From Flavobacterium sp. HSC-32F16 (GTDB lineage Bacteria > Bacteroidota > Bacteroidia > Flavobacteriales > Flavobacteriaceae), in contig NZ_JALKAC010000010.1 of the NCBI RefSeq assembly GCF_024171645.1, positions 176,926 to 240,925 of the forward strand: a DNA stretch of 64,000 nucleotides, read 5' to 3'. The position numbers were made by a program, and so were the translations under genes. This document shows, one piece after another, positions 33,548 through 42,356 of this stretch. The notes beneath the pieces were generated by a model. The model was not told the DNA's origin. It was given only the letters and a program-made list of their open reading frames with translations, and searched no databases. Each line of letters starts with the position of its first letter. Within the stretch, counting starts at the first letter, position 1.

Positions 33548-33567
33548 ATTATTTCTAATGGAGTTTT
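33548..33567. repeat. 20-base direct repeat of the 32024-32043 terminator segment
   Basis: ATTATTTCTAATGGAGTTTT occurs exactly at 32024-32043 and 33548-33567, bracketing the DUF6090-like and MerR genes. The second copy lacks its hairpin partner. Confidence 0.7.
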
Positions 33568-33591
33568 GTTATTTTTATCAAAACTTCCAAC

Positions 33592-34629
33592 ATGGACATC
33601 ATCATCAAAAAAATCAAAATCACAGTTTTTGCAATCGCATTAACAACGTGTAATTATTTTTACGCTCAAACCAATAAAACAGAAACCGAACTGGATGTTT
33701 TATTTCAAAAAGCCCTTCAGTCAAAAGCTTTTAACGGAAATGTTTTAGTTGCCAAAAACGGGAAAATCATATACGAAAAGGCTTTTGGAAAAGCCGACGT
33801 AAGCAATACCATTCCATTAAATAAAGAGTATCGTTTTCATATAGGTTCAATTGCCAAAGAATTTAATGCAGTTGGAATCATGATGCTGAAAGAACAAGGG
33901 AAATTAAAGCTCGATGATCCCATTTCTAAATTTCTGCCAGAACTTCCGTCCTGGGCCAATACAATAAAAATCATCAATCTGCTTCAATACACAAGCGGAC
34001 TGCCTCAAATAAAGTGGAGCGAAGTCAATCAGGATTCAGATAATATGGCACATCTGCAAAACACCTTGACACTTGATTTTGAGCCGGGAACAAAATATGA
34101 TTACAATAACAACAATGTGTTTTTACAGAGACGCATTATTGAGAAAATCACCAATATGGATTTTAATTCATTTGTAATAAAAAAAATATTGAAACCTATT
34201 GGGATAAAAAATGCTGTTGTAGATCCTGATGAAAAAGAGCCTCTGCTTGCAAAATCTTTTAATGATAAAGGAAAACAGGATGTTCTTAAATATAATATTT
34301 CGGGCTGGACGGCTTTAAACTTAAAGGATTTTTACAAATGGTCTGAAGCCGTTAATTCCTTTAAAGTTATTAATCAAGAATCTACTCGTGAGCTTTTCGA
34401 ACCTTTTTCTAAAGATAATCAAACTGGTCTTGGCGGAGGAACTATCGAAAACGGAAAAGTAACCAATCATATACATGATGGCGCAGCTTTTAATTATCAG
34501 GCGATATTAATCAGCAGTCCTGACTTAACCATTATTTTAATGACAAATAACAAACAAAATAATCTGGAAGAAATCAGCAATTCAATACAAGCCATAGTTG
34601 ACAACAAGCCTTATAATATGATACGATAA
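33592..34629 (+). CDS. Serine hydrolase (beta-lactamase/PBP4 class C fold), exported
   Basis: A 345-residue protein with a signal peptide (ending NYFYAQ). The active site has SIAK (Ser86, Lys89), YNN (Tyr171) and HDG near residue 298 in place of KTG. Other blocks are VLVAKNGKIIYEKAFGKADV and LLQYTSGLPQI. Class C-like hydrolases of this group include peptidases and esterases; resistance is not implied. It is the first of four such genes in 10 kb. Confidence 0.9.
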   Translation: MDIIIKKIKITVFAIALTTCNYFYAQTNKTETELDVLFQKALQSKAFNGNVLVAKNGKIIYEKAFGKADVSNTIPLNKEYRFHIGSIAKEFNAVGIMMLKEQGKLKLDDPISKFLPELPSWANTIKIINLLQYTSGLPQIKWSEVNQDSDNMAHLQNTLTLDFEPGTKYDYNNNNVFLQRRIIEKITNMDFNSFVIKKILKPIGIKNAVVDPDEKEPLLAKSFNDKGKQDVLKYNISGWTALNLKDFYKWSEAVNSFKVINQESTRELFEPFSKDNQTGLGGGTIENGKVTNHIHDGAAFNYQAILISSPDLTIILMTNNKQNNLEEISNSIQAIVDNKPYNMIR

Positions 34630-34632
34630 CGC

Positions 34633-34718
34633 GAATTTGTAATTCGTGCCCGCAAAGATTATTTTCCTTTTCGAAGATCAGCATAAAGTCTTACTGTTAC
34701 CGGCACGGATTACAAATC
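34633..34718. repeat. Inverted-repeat element overlapping a gene end
   Basis: Imperfect arms, GAATTTGTAATTCGTGCC (34633-34650) and its near complement GGCACGGATTACAAATC (34702-34718), are 51 bases apart. The right arm contains the stop codon of the gene at 34710-35072, so the last residues of that protein are encoded by the repeat. Confidence 0.7.
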
Positions 34719-35072
34719 TGCAATATCTGGATCTAAAATTGGTTTACTGATTGACGGCTCTTTTTTGGAGTATAAAATATAGATTTCAGTATTAATGCAT
34801 TTTTTGTCGTCTTCGCAATTATCAAAAAGTTTATCCGGATTAACTGTTTTTGTGTAAACGCGGCCATTAACGGTATAGGAATATTTCATATAGAAACTGC
34901 TTAAACCAATTTCATAATAGTCAACAATAATTCCCGTTGTTTTAGCAGTATTATTTTTAAGTAAAATATAGGATTTAAAATCATTGTAGTAACGAAACGA
35001 TACAAATACAACAATTATTGAAATTAATAAAATTGATAACGCCTTCTTTTTCGATTTCATCACAATGTTCAT
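34710..35072 (-). CDS. Small membrane-anchored hypothetical protein
   Basis: A 120-residue protein: basic start MKSKKKA (ATG at 35072 gives two extra N-terminal Met-Asn residues), one membrane helix (about 10-28, LSILLISIIVVFVSFRYY), then a beta-rich domain (TTGIIVDYYEIGLSSFYMKYSYTVNGR), resembling DUF3592-like domains. The C-terminus runs into a dispersed repeat. It lies 22 bases after the next gene upstream, probably one operon. Confidence 0.6.
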   Translation of the reverse strand: MNIVMKSKKKALSILLISIIVVFVSFRYYNDFKSYILLKNNTAKTTGIIVDYYEIGLSSFYMKYSYTVNGRVYTKTVNPDKLFDNCEDDKKCINTEIYILYSKKEPSISKPILDPDIADL

Positions 35073-35094
35073 GTATTTCTTTTTTTGACTGCTA

Positions 35095-35712
35095 TCAAAT
35101 CTTTTTTAGCTCCCAATGTTTAACTATATAGTAATTCCAAATCCCTTTTTGAACCGTAATTTCTAATTGGTAGTCTTTTGGATTACGATTGTAATTTTTT
35201 CTATTGGTTTCAGAATTAACTTCAAAAACTTCGGTTTCGTTTTTGAATTCAAAAGAAATGTCCGGATTCTTTTTTGTATAAAACCCTGTAACATTGCAGT
35301 TTATTATTTCTATTTTGTTTTTTGCTGCTTCTTTTTTATTGATATAATTCCACATTACGTTTGCAATTTGTCCAAAACTTAAATATGAAACTATAATGCC
35401 TTGCAATAAATAAAATCCAATCACATAAATTTTAGCATATGTTTCTTTAAAACTCAAATAGGTCTTGATTAAAAATTCTCTTCTGTAGATTCCAAAAAAC
35501 AGTATTCCAATAACCAACGGCAGACAAAAAACATAAATAATATATCTTACATCGTGTCCAATCGTATTATCATCATAAAATGTAAAGTTTACAATACAGA
35601 AAATCATAGCCAGAATTACAAGAAGGTAATGTATTTGTTCCCGTTTTTTCTCTTTCTTTTTAAACTTCTTTTGTTCTGTTTTTTTTAGCTTTTGCTTTTC
35701 TCTTAAATGCAT
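35095..35712 (-). CDS. Membrane protein, function unknown
   Basis: A 205-residue protein: very basic N-terminus (LREKQKLKKTEQKKFKKKEKK, shown in part), helices near 28-45, 55-75, 92-115, and a C-terminal soluble domain (NPDISFEFKNETEVFEVNSE). No family is recognised. Forms a unit with the following small anchored protein. Confidence 0.6.
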   Translation of the reverse strand: MHLREKQKLKKTEQKKFKKKEKKREQIHYLLVILAMIFCIVNFTFYDDNTIGHDVRYIIYVFCLPLVIGILFFGIYRREFLIKTYLSFKETYAKIYVIGFYLLQGIIVSYLSFGQIANVMWNYINKKEAAKNKIEIINCNVTGFYTKKNPDISFEFKNETEVFEVNSETNRKNYNRNPKDYQLEITVQKGIWNYYIVKHWELKKI

Positions 35713-35787
35713 TATAATTCTTTATTTTTCTTTCTGTTTATTCTAATGGCACGAATTTTTAATCAATTAAAAAGAGTTTTTATTTTT

Positions 35788-37292
35788 TTAATAGCCATCT
35801 ATTTTTAAAAGCATTTGTTTGGCATTTTGATTGGCCGGATCTAATTCTAAAACTTTTGAATAATCATTTCTAGAAAGCTGATATTCTTTTTTGTTAAAGA
35901 AAGCTTCTCCCCGACTATCATACGCATTAGCTGATTTAGGAAATTCATTTATATTCAAGCTGAAAATTTTTAAAGCAGCATCAATTTCCTGATCTCTCAA
36001 CAATTCATACCCCAATTCATTCAATTCGTTTTCGTTTGAAAAATTATAATCACTGCTTTTTTCTTTCTTAAGTTTATAATAAAGCGCAATTCCTTTGTCA
36101 ATATTCTTTTTGCATTCTTTTCTTATTGTTAAAGCAATTGATTCTTTTTGAGCTTGTAATGGATAATTTTTCCAATTATTCAAGTAGGCAATACTGCAGA
36201 CAATTTCTTCTACTAATTTTATGTTTCGCCCATTTGTCATTACTACAACACCGTTTCCGTCTTCAAAACTTCCTACATAATGACATACAAAACCCTCGTT
36301 ACCGCCGCTATGTCTAAAATATCTTGCACCATTAAAATTATTGATAAAAACTCCCAGTTGATTTTCCAGCCTTTTTTCAGATATCTCTTTAGATAGTACC
36401 TTATTAGACTTTCCTGACAATGATAACTGTGTGTCAATTACATATTTTGATAAATCAGTTGGATTTGTCCACAACCCCGCAGCGGCTTTTTCCGGATAAA
36501 TATGGTATTTTCCTTTTACTTCTATACCATTGGTGTAACCTGTTGCTAATAAATATTCTTTATCTTTGGGAGCTGGCTGGTTAAAAAAACTATTGGTCAT
36601 CCCTAACGGAATCAAAACATTTTTCAACATGTAATCTTCATATTTTTCTCCCGTTGTATTTTCTAGAATAAGCTGGGAAATTGTGGTGCCGCCGCCTGAA
36701 TATTGAAATTTTAAACCCGGTTCAAATATAGATCTTACGGCATTTGAATTTGCAGGTTTCAATCCGTCGAGAGTTTGGATTGTTGTGGGTAAATCAGCTC
36801 CTTTTGGATAGCCGCCAAAACCGCCGGTAGATAAACCGGCTGTATGGCTCAATAAATTGGCTATAGTTATTTTTTTTCCTTTTGAAATTGAGTCATAAGG
36901 AAATTTCCATGTTTTCAGGTAATTATTTATATCCTCATTTAAGGTTAGTTTACCTTCTTTAACCAATTTTAAAATTCCCAGACTATTGATAGATTTACTT
37001 ATCGATGCTGCCTGAAAAAGTGTTTCTGTTGTTGCCGGTCTTTTTTCGCCAGCATCGGCTAAACCGTATGCTTTTACCCACTCTACTTTGTAATCTTTAA
37101 TTACAGCAATGTTACTGCATTAACTTCATAAAAGGACATTCTCTCTTTTAAGGTCCATTTTTTATTTTTTGATTTATTCCATTGATTTAAATCATTTTCA
37201 AACGATTTTATTTTATCACTTGCATTTTGTGCAAAAAGGGTCAGGGAAAAAGAAAGCAGAATAATTAAATTTATTTTTTCTATTTTATTCAT
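35788..37292 (-). pseudogene. Serine hydrolase with C-terminal TPR, split by a one-base deletion
   Basis: The first frame starts at 37292 (MNKIEKINLIILLSFSLTLF, signal peptide) and ends at 37101 after ...FYEVNAVTLL. The other frame continues, without needing an ATG, as AVIKDYKVEWVKAYGLADAG and QAASISKSINSLGILKLVKE (SxxK) into 35788. Inserting one A at 37110 restores NAVTIAVIKDYK. The rest has YSGGG, HSGG and a TPR-like tail (SANAYDSRGEAFFNKKEYQL). An internal ATG at 36966 lacks the active-site Ser, so the downstream piece alone would be inactive. Confidence 0.85.
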
Positions 37293-37672
37293 AAAAGCGG
37301 TTTTTGGTTAGTATTCCTTTTTGATTAGATAAAATGACGGCTGATCCTGTTACTATGTGAGATAAACCTAGATTTCATTTTACTTATTTAAGGAGATAAG
37401 TCTTATATCGTTCCATTTGTTCTTTTAACAAATATAGAAATATTTCTTACAGAGAATTTAAAAAAGCGTTCATTGAATTTGATGATTTGTTTAGCGCAAA
37501 AATGGCAGGATTGTGTATTATAAAACTGTGTTATCATACCATAAACATATCCATGCGAGATTATAACTTCTTAGAGCTATAATAATTTTTAATTATATTT
37601 GACGTTGATATTGATCTGTTTGGCAGCCTTATTGCTAAAGGAAAATCAAATCATCAAACCCAAATCTTAAAA
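37293..37672. other. Divergent promoter region with two -7 boxes
   Basis: A minus-strand TATATTTG (37436-37429) faces the broken serine hydrolase and a plus-strand TATATTTG (37594-37601) lies 71 bases before the beta-propeller gene. No -33 TTG at ideal spacing was found for either. No open frame or RNA gene is seen. Confidence 0.5.
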
Positions 37673-38881
37673 ATGAAAACAAAACTAATAACTCTTTTAT
37701 TTGTAATTACCGTTATAAATATGTTTGGGCAAGCGCCGGCAACACCAAAACCTGCCAATGCGAATACAAACAATAAAGCTTTACCGCCTAGTGAGATAGT
37801 TTCTAATAAGATTGTAAGTGCACTAAAAAAAGTTCCTTTAGACGAAGCTTCAATTTTAATTTATGATTACGACGGTTCTCTTTTTTCTTATGATTTAGAA
37901 TCGGAGCAAATTGGCTGGACTGTAAAAGCAACAACTCCTTTTACAGAAATGTGTGCCAATAAAGTAACAATAGCTAATGGAGTGGTTTATATTCCGTTTA
38001 TAAATGGTGAAATTTATGCAGTAGATAACCAAAGCGGCGATGTATTCTGGAAATCGAGGTTGGGTAATATTACAGATCAAATTGTTCTTAAAGATCAGGT
38101 TCCGGTTGTAAGCAATGGAAAGTTGTATATAACAGCTCAAAATCAAAACGGAAGCAGTAATCTTTATGCTCTTGATACAAAAGACGGAAGCTTAGCGTGG
38201 AATTATAAACTGGATACTCCTAATAATGATGTTCCGGTATTGGCTTTCAATAACAAAATTTTTGCTCCAAGTGCCGCTAATCTTTACAGTTTTGATGCCG
38301 GCACAGGAAAAGTTTTAGGACAGAAAAGTTTTGAGGAAGGCATGCACAGTAAACCTGTAACTGATGGTGAAAATGTATTTGCAGCAAACGAAAAAAATCT
38401 GCTTTTTGCTTTAACTCCAGATAAACTAGACGTTTTATGGCAATTTAAATTAGATGAAAATCAATACAATGTAAAGGAACGCATCTTTTGCAAAGACCAA
38501 AAAATATATTTTGCAGCACAAGGTGAAACCGTTTCTTCTATATACGCTGTAGATTCAAAAACAGGAACACAGATTTGGAAAAGGGATTTTAAAGATGATA
38601 ATGTAGAATATATCACCGAGGACAGCGATAACATTTGGGGTTATACTAAAAAAGGAAAGCTTTTTCAACTGGATATAACAAATGGTGAAATAGCAACTGA
38701 AATAAAATTAACCACACAGCCAATTTCAAATATCGAATTTCCGGTTGATGATACTATCTTTTATTATTGTGATGCCGGTTTAATTAAATTTGATTTAAGC
38801 ACCAAAGATGAAGATTTATATTATATGCGAACTTCTCTTAAAGACGATGTTTACAGCGCATATCTAAAAATAATTCGATAA
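37673..38881 (+). CDS. PQQ-like beta-propeller repeat protein, exported
   Basis: A 402-residue protein with a signal peptide (ending NMFGQ) and a Pro/Asn linker. It then shows repeated blades with the motif G-x-LYAxDxxxGxxxW: GEIYAVDNQSGDVFWKS, SNLYALDTKDGSLAWNY, ANLYSFDAGTGKVLG and SIYAVDSKTGTQIWK. This is the PQQ/BamB-type propeller fold, usually a protein-binding scaffold. No PQQ-dehydrogenase active site is visible. Partner unknown. Confidence 0.85.
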   Translation: MKTKLITLLFVITVINMFGQAPATPKPANANTNNKALPPSEIVSNKIVSALKKVPLDEASILIYDYDGSLFSYDLESEQIGWTVKATTPFTEMCANKVTIANGVVYIPFINGEIYAVDNQSGDVFWKSRLGNITDQIVLKDQVPVVSNGKLYITAQNQNGSSNLYALDTKDGSLAWNYKLDTPNNDVPVLAFNNKIFAPSAANLYSFDAGTGKVLGQKSFEEGMHSKPVTDGENVFAANEKNLLFALTPDKLDVLWQFKLDENQYNVKERIFCKDQKIYFAAQGETVSSIYAVDSKTGTQIWKRDFKDDNVEYITEDSDNIWGYTKKGKLFQLDITNGEIATEIKLTTQPISNIEFPVDDTIFYYCDAGLIKFDLSTKDEDLYYMRTSLKDDVYSAYLKIIR

Positions 38882-38917
38882 AAAAATAAGCCGTCTCAAT
38901 TAGACGGCTTATTTTTT
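38881..38917. terminator. Bidirectional hairpin terminator
   Basis: AATAAGCCGTCT and AGACGGCTTATT arms with A and T tracts lie between convergent genes. Confidence 0.9.
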
Positions 38918-38921
38918 ATTA

Positions 38922-39401
38922 TTAAGTAGTAGCACAACTAATCAAATAGTTTCCTTCAACCGCTTTTATCAAAATCTCCTTAAATTCCTTCAAGTTTTCC
39001 AATTCGCTGTAATGCTGCAATTCTTTCAAATCTTCCTCATCAAAATAATTAATTATCTCTAACAAAATAGTAATTCCTTTAAGCACTCTTGAAGGCTCAA
39101 ATAATAAACTATATACTTTACCATTAACATTTACGGCATTTTCACCATATTCACCAGAAGCTAGAGCATAAAACATAAAAAGCTCAAAATAATCCTCGTA
39201 AACTTCATAAGCTGGTCCCAGATTAATAAATCTAAGTTTATCTAATGATCTGATACCTCCATAAAATGATTTTGAATAATCACTGAGTCTAAATTTATCC
39301 TTTTCTTCATAACCGACTTCAAAAATTCCTAAAACAGAATTTTCACTTTTAATATAACTTTCATCTTTTTTGTAAACTCCTATATAGGTATAAACTCCCA
39401 T
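38922..39401 (-). CDS. Hypothetical acidic protein
   Basis: A 159-residue cytoplasmic acidic protein without a signal peptide. The N-terminus MGVYTYIGVYKKDESYIKSEN has a regular beta start; the C-terminal half is helical (ELQHYSELENLKEFKEILIK). It ends with CATT. The small, acidic, single-gene character is like many immunity-type proteins, but no toxin is adjacent, so I make no assignment. Confidence 0.6.
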   Translation of the reverse strand: MGVYTYIGVYKKDESYIKSENSVLGIFEVGYEEKDKFRLSDYSKSFYGGIRSLDKLRFINLGPAYEVYEDYFELFMFYALASGEYGENAVNVNGKVYSLLFEPSRVLKGITILLEIINYFDEEDLKELQHYSELENLKEFKEILIKAVEGNYLISCATT

Positions 39402-39511
39402 TTTTAACTTATTTAATTGATTTCGGCTTTTCTGTTATATACAAATGCGAATATAGGTTATTCGATTTTAATCTTATCTTGAAATCCGTATCAACATAAA
39501 AAACATCTGTA

Positions 39512-40878
39512 CTATTGCTTTTTTTCTGTCTTTTCAATTTCAAAATTCATATTATCCCTCATTAAGATTACAGAATTTACTTTTCCATTACCGAAATCGA
39601 ATTTCAGCAAATTAGGATAATCTACAATTTTGAATAATCCGTTTTTTAGATAAAGTAATTCATTCTCATTTTTCCCTTTAAAAAAACCTAATAATTGAGA
39701 TTCAACATAGAGGCGATTATTTTTTTCTACTATTTTGGTTTCTACTCCCTGCTGATACAGAAAATCGTCATACGTTCCTAAATAGTATTTTTCATGATAT
39801 CGGGTTTTTATATAAAAGGTTATTTTAAAATTGTTCCATAAATCTCATTCAATAGATCTTGTCTTTCTTTTGAATTTCTTTGATTTAAAAGTATGATGAT
39901 TCCCCAATTTTTAGTTCTATCATAACATATCATCGAAGATTGTCCCATAGAATCTCCTGATTTCAAGTAAATAGTATTTACCTCATCTGTCATAATGTTT
40001 GTTCCTAATCCCATTTCTCTTTTTTCATCTTTATAGAAAATTCTTTCTGTAATTAAAGCTGCCTGTGCGATTGCTGTTTCTTTATTCAATAGCGTTTTTA
40101 AATACATAACCATATCCGAAGCACTGGATTTAACTAATCCGGCAGATGCTGTAATATTCCAGTTAAAAATTTCCTGAAGACCTCCATTAGGATTGTGGCC
40201 GGTTGTAATGTTCTTTACATTAAAATCTTTGGTTAATGTATTGGTAAGCTGTAAAGGCTCTATTATTTTTTGGGTAATAATTTCATCATAGCTTTTGTTG
40301 TAGACTTTTTCTAATATTTGTCCCAGTAAAGTATATCCAATTGTAGAGTAACGGTATTTACCATAATCTGCTAACTCACTGCAATTATTAACGATAGCGG
40401 CAAAAGTTTTTTCAGTTAGACCGCTTATTGGCTGCTGCGGATTTTGTTCTATTAATTTGCCAAAATCTATATCAGGCAAACCGGATTGATGTGATGCCAG
40501 ATCTGAAATTTTTATTTTATTTCTAAGGTTTTTATGCAGTACGTATGCTGCAGGAAGGTACTTATCTATAAAATCATCTGTTTTTATTTTATTTTCAATT
40601 ACTGCTTGTGCAATTAAGTTTGAAGTCAAAATTTTAGTGATAGAAGCAATTTCAAATATGGAATTTTTATTTATTTTTATTGAACTGCCTTCTTTCAAAT
40701 TACCATAAGCTGTATAGTATTCTTCGTTGTTTTTAATAAAGCCGATACTAATACCTGCGTTTGGATTTTTTTGATAAGCATTCTTTACTATTGAATCTAT
40801 TTTTTTTGTGATGTCTTGTCCAAAAGAAATAGTACTTATTAATAATAGTGCGGCTAAAAATTGTAATGAAGTTTTCAT
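39512..40878 (-). pseudogene. Serine hydrolase with C-terminal domain detached by a one-base deletion
   Basis: The first frame (40878-39820) has a signal peptide, SITK active site and TSHQSGLP-like ASHQSGLPDI, but ends ...YGTILK at a stop directly after an A4 run (39823-39826). One extra A there gives an uninterrupted read of 104 more residues (KITFYIKTRYHEKYYLGTYD, later RLYVESQLLGFFKG and ...EIEKTEKKQ) down to the stop at 39512, a typical C-terminal beta domain of this hydrolase group. The split piece may still fold, as the catalytic part is whole; the YxN motif is YST and HxG is KSG. Confidence 0.78.
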
Positions 40879-41031
40879 TGTATCGAGTTTTTGGGTTAAA
40901 AATTATTTCGATACAAACTTGAGAAAGAAACTAATTATGTGCGACCGAATGAAAGTACTCGTACGCATTTGCTGAAAAAAATGAGTATGAATCTTTCACT
41001 ACAGAAGTACGAGTAATTACAAAATGTTGTT

Positions 41032-42171
41032 TTACAAGTTTTTGCGATAAGAAGTGGGCGTATCGCCTGTGTGTTTTTTAAAAGCAGTATTAAAAGAAGA
41101 TTTTGAATTAAAACCTACCTGATATAGAATTTCTAAAATAGTTACTTTACTTTTTGCAGCATCTTTTAAAATATCCATGGCATTTTCTATACGATAGGTA
41201 TTTACAAAATCATAAAAATGCTGTTCTAATTTATGATTAATTAAAAGTGATAAGTCCCTAACCGGAATTTGAATTGCTGCAGAAACATCCTGAATCGTTA
41301 AAGCTGGGTTAAGAAACGGCTTTTCTTCAATCATATACTTTTTTAGTTTCAGCAGTTTTTCATTGAATTCATTATCATTTAAGGTTGATTGTTCTCTATT
41401 TTTTTCTTCTAAAACAATATCCGAAACCAGTTTTAATTTTGAATCAATATTTCTAAATAAACCAGGATTGTTTAATGCTTTAAATAAATACCAGCTGGTA
41501 AGAAACAGCTGTAATACGAGAATTCCAATTTTAATCGATTCAGAAATATACGGCTGATCTGAAAATTTGAAAATGTTTTTTAAAATAACGATCAGATATA
41601 GAATTGTAAGTACAACCGTAAACTGAAACAGCCAGTTATAAGAATTAATATGTATGCCTGCATTATTTTCAAGATAAAGCTTTTTTGCTTTTCTTAATAA
41701 CATAAAAATGGCTATAAAATAGACAACTATCTGAATATGAAAAAGAATATGAGTGAATTGGAGTTCCATCATATTTTGTCTATTTAAGATAAACTCAATT
41801 TTAGAAGCGGTATTTACAAGATAAAATCGAGGCAGCAGAATGAAATTTGCAAATAAAAACGGAAGCAGATGTATAACATGTCTGGGTCTCAATTTAAAAT
41901 CAGAATAACAAACAGATAATACGTAGAGATAAAAAACCGGAATTTGTAAAAATGCTATTGTAATTCTAAACATTCCCAAATTGGATGGGCCGTCAGTCAT
42001 TAACTCAAACAAAGGACTGCTGGAATCTATTGCTGTTATAAACAAAAAAAGAGCAAAAAGAACATTGCTTATTTTATGCTTTGTTTTAACTGTAAGCAGA
42101 AAAAATGCAAGAAATAACGAAATGAATAAGGAGATTATAGTGACAATAAGCAATAAGTTAATCTTATCCAT
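41032..42171 (-). CDS. Membrane-bound AraC family transcriptional regulator
   Basis: A 379-residue protein: about seven hydrophobic helices in residues 1-235, then a cytoplasmic AraC DNA-binding domain (AAIQIPVRDLSLLINHKLEQ, ILEILYQVGFNSKSSFNTAF, HTGDTPTSYRKNL). Such 7TM-AraC proteins are common in Bacteroidota and probably sense envelope or external signals. It lies between two serine hydrolase genes and may control them. Confidence 0.88.
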   Translation of the reverse strand: MDKINLLLIVTIISLFISLFLAFFLLTVKTKHKISNVLFALFLFITAIDSSSPLFELMTDGPSNLGMFRITIAFLQIPVFYLYVLSVCYSDFKLRPRHVIHLLPFLFANFILLPRFYLVNTASKIEFILNRQNMMELQFTHILFHIQIVVYFIAIFMLLRKAKKLYLENNAGIHINSYNWLFQFTVVLTILYLIVILKNIFKFSDQPYISESIKIGILVLQLFLTSWYLFKALNNPGLFRNIDSKLKLVSDIVLEEKNREQSTLNDNEFNEKLLKLKKYMIEEKPFLNPALTIQDVSAAIQIPVRDLSLLINHKLEQHFYDFVNTYRIENAMDILKDAAKSKVTILEILYQVGFNSKSSFNTAFKKHTGDTPTSYRKNL

Positions 42172-42288
42172 TCATTATTTTGTTTTTGGTTTAGTTAATT
42201 AAATTTGGCTTTATTCAGGCGAATATAAGAAATATTTTACTCTAATTTTTTAACTTTTAGAAATTGAAATTACACAGATCTTTAAAGC

Positions 42289-42327
42289 AAAAAAAGGCAC
42301 GAACTCAGAAACATTCGTGCCTTTTTT
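42289..42327 (-). terminator. Hairpin terminator of the serine hydrolase operon
   Basis: AAAAGGCACGAA and TTCGTGCCTTTT arms with A/T runs lie 30 bases after the stop at 42357. Confidence 0.85.
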
Positions 42328-42356
42328 ATGCTATCTGTTTATAGAATAATTTAAAT

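Noticed and set aside
33592..34629. Acquired beta-lactamase resistance gene
   Set aside because: The third motif is HDG, not KTG, and the overall sequence fits the broad serine hydrolase/PBP4-like group; no resistance is implied.
36966..37100. Independent start of a shorter serine hydrolase at 36966
   Set aside because: It would lack the catalytic SISK motif, which is read in the same frame just upstream; a frameshift is the better explanation.
38922..39401. Toxin-immunity pair with the gene at 45823-46368
   Set aside because: No toxin or polymorphic-toxin domain is next to either gene; resemblance to immunity proteins is only general.
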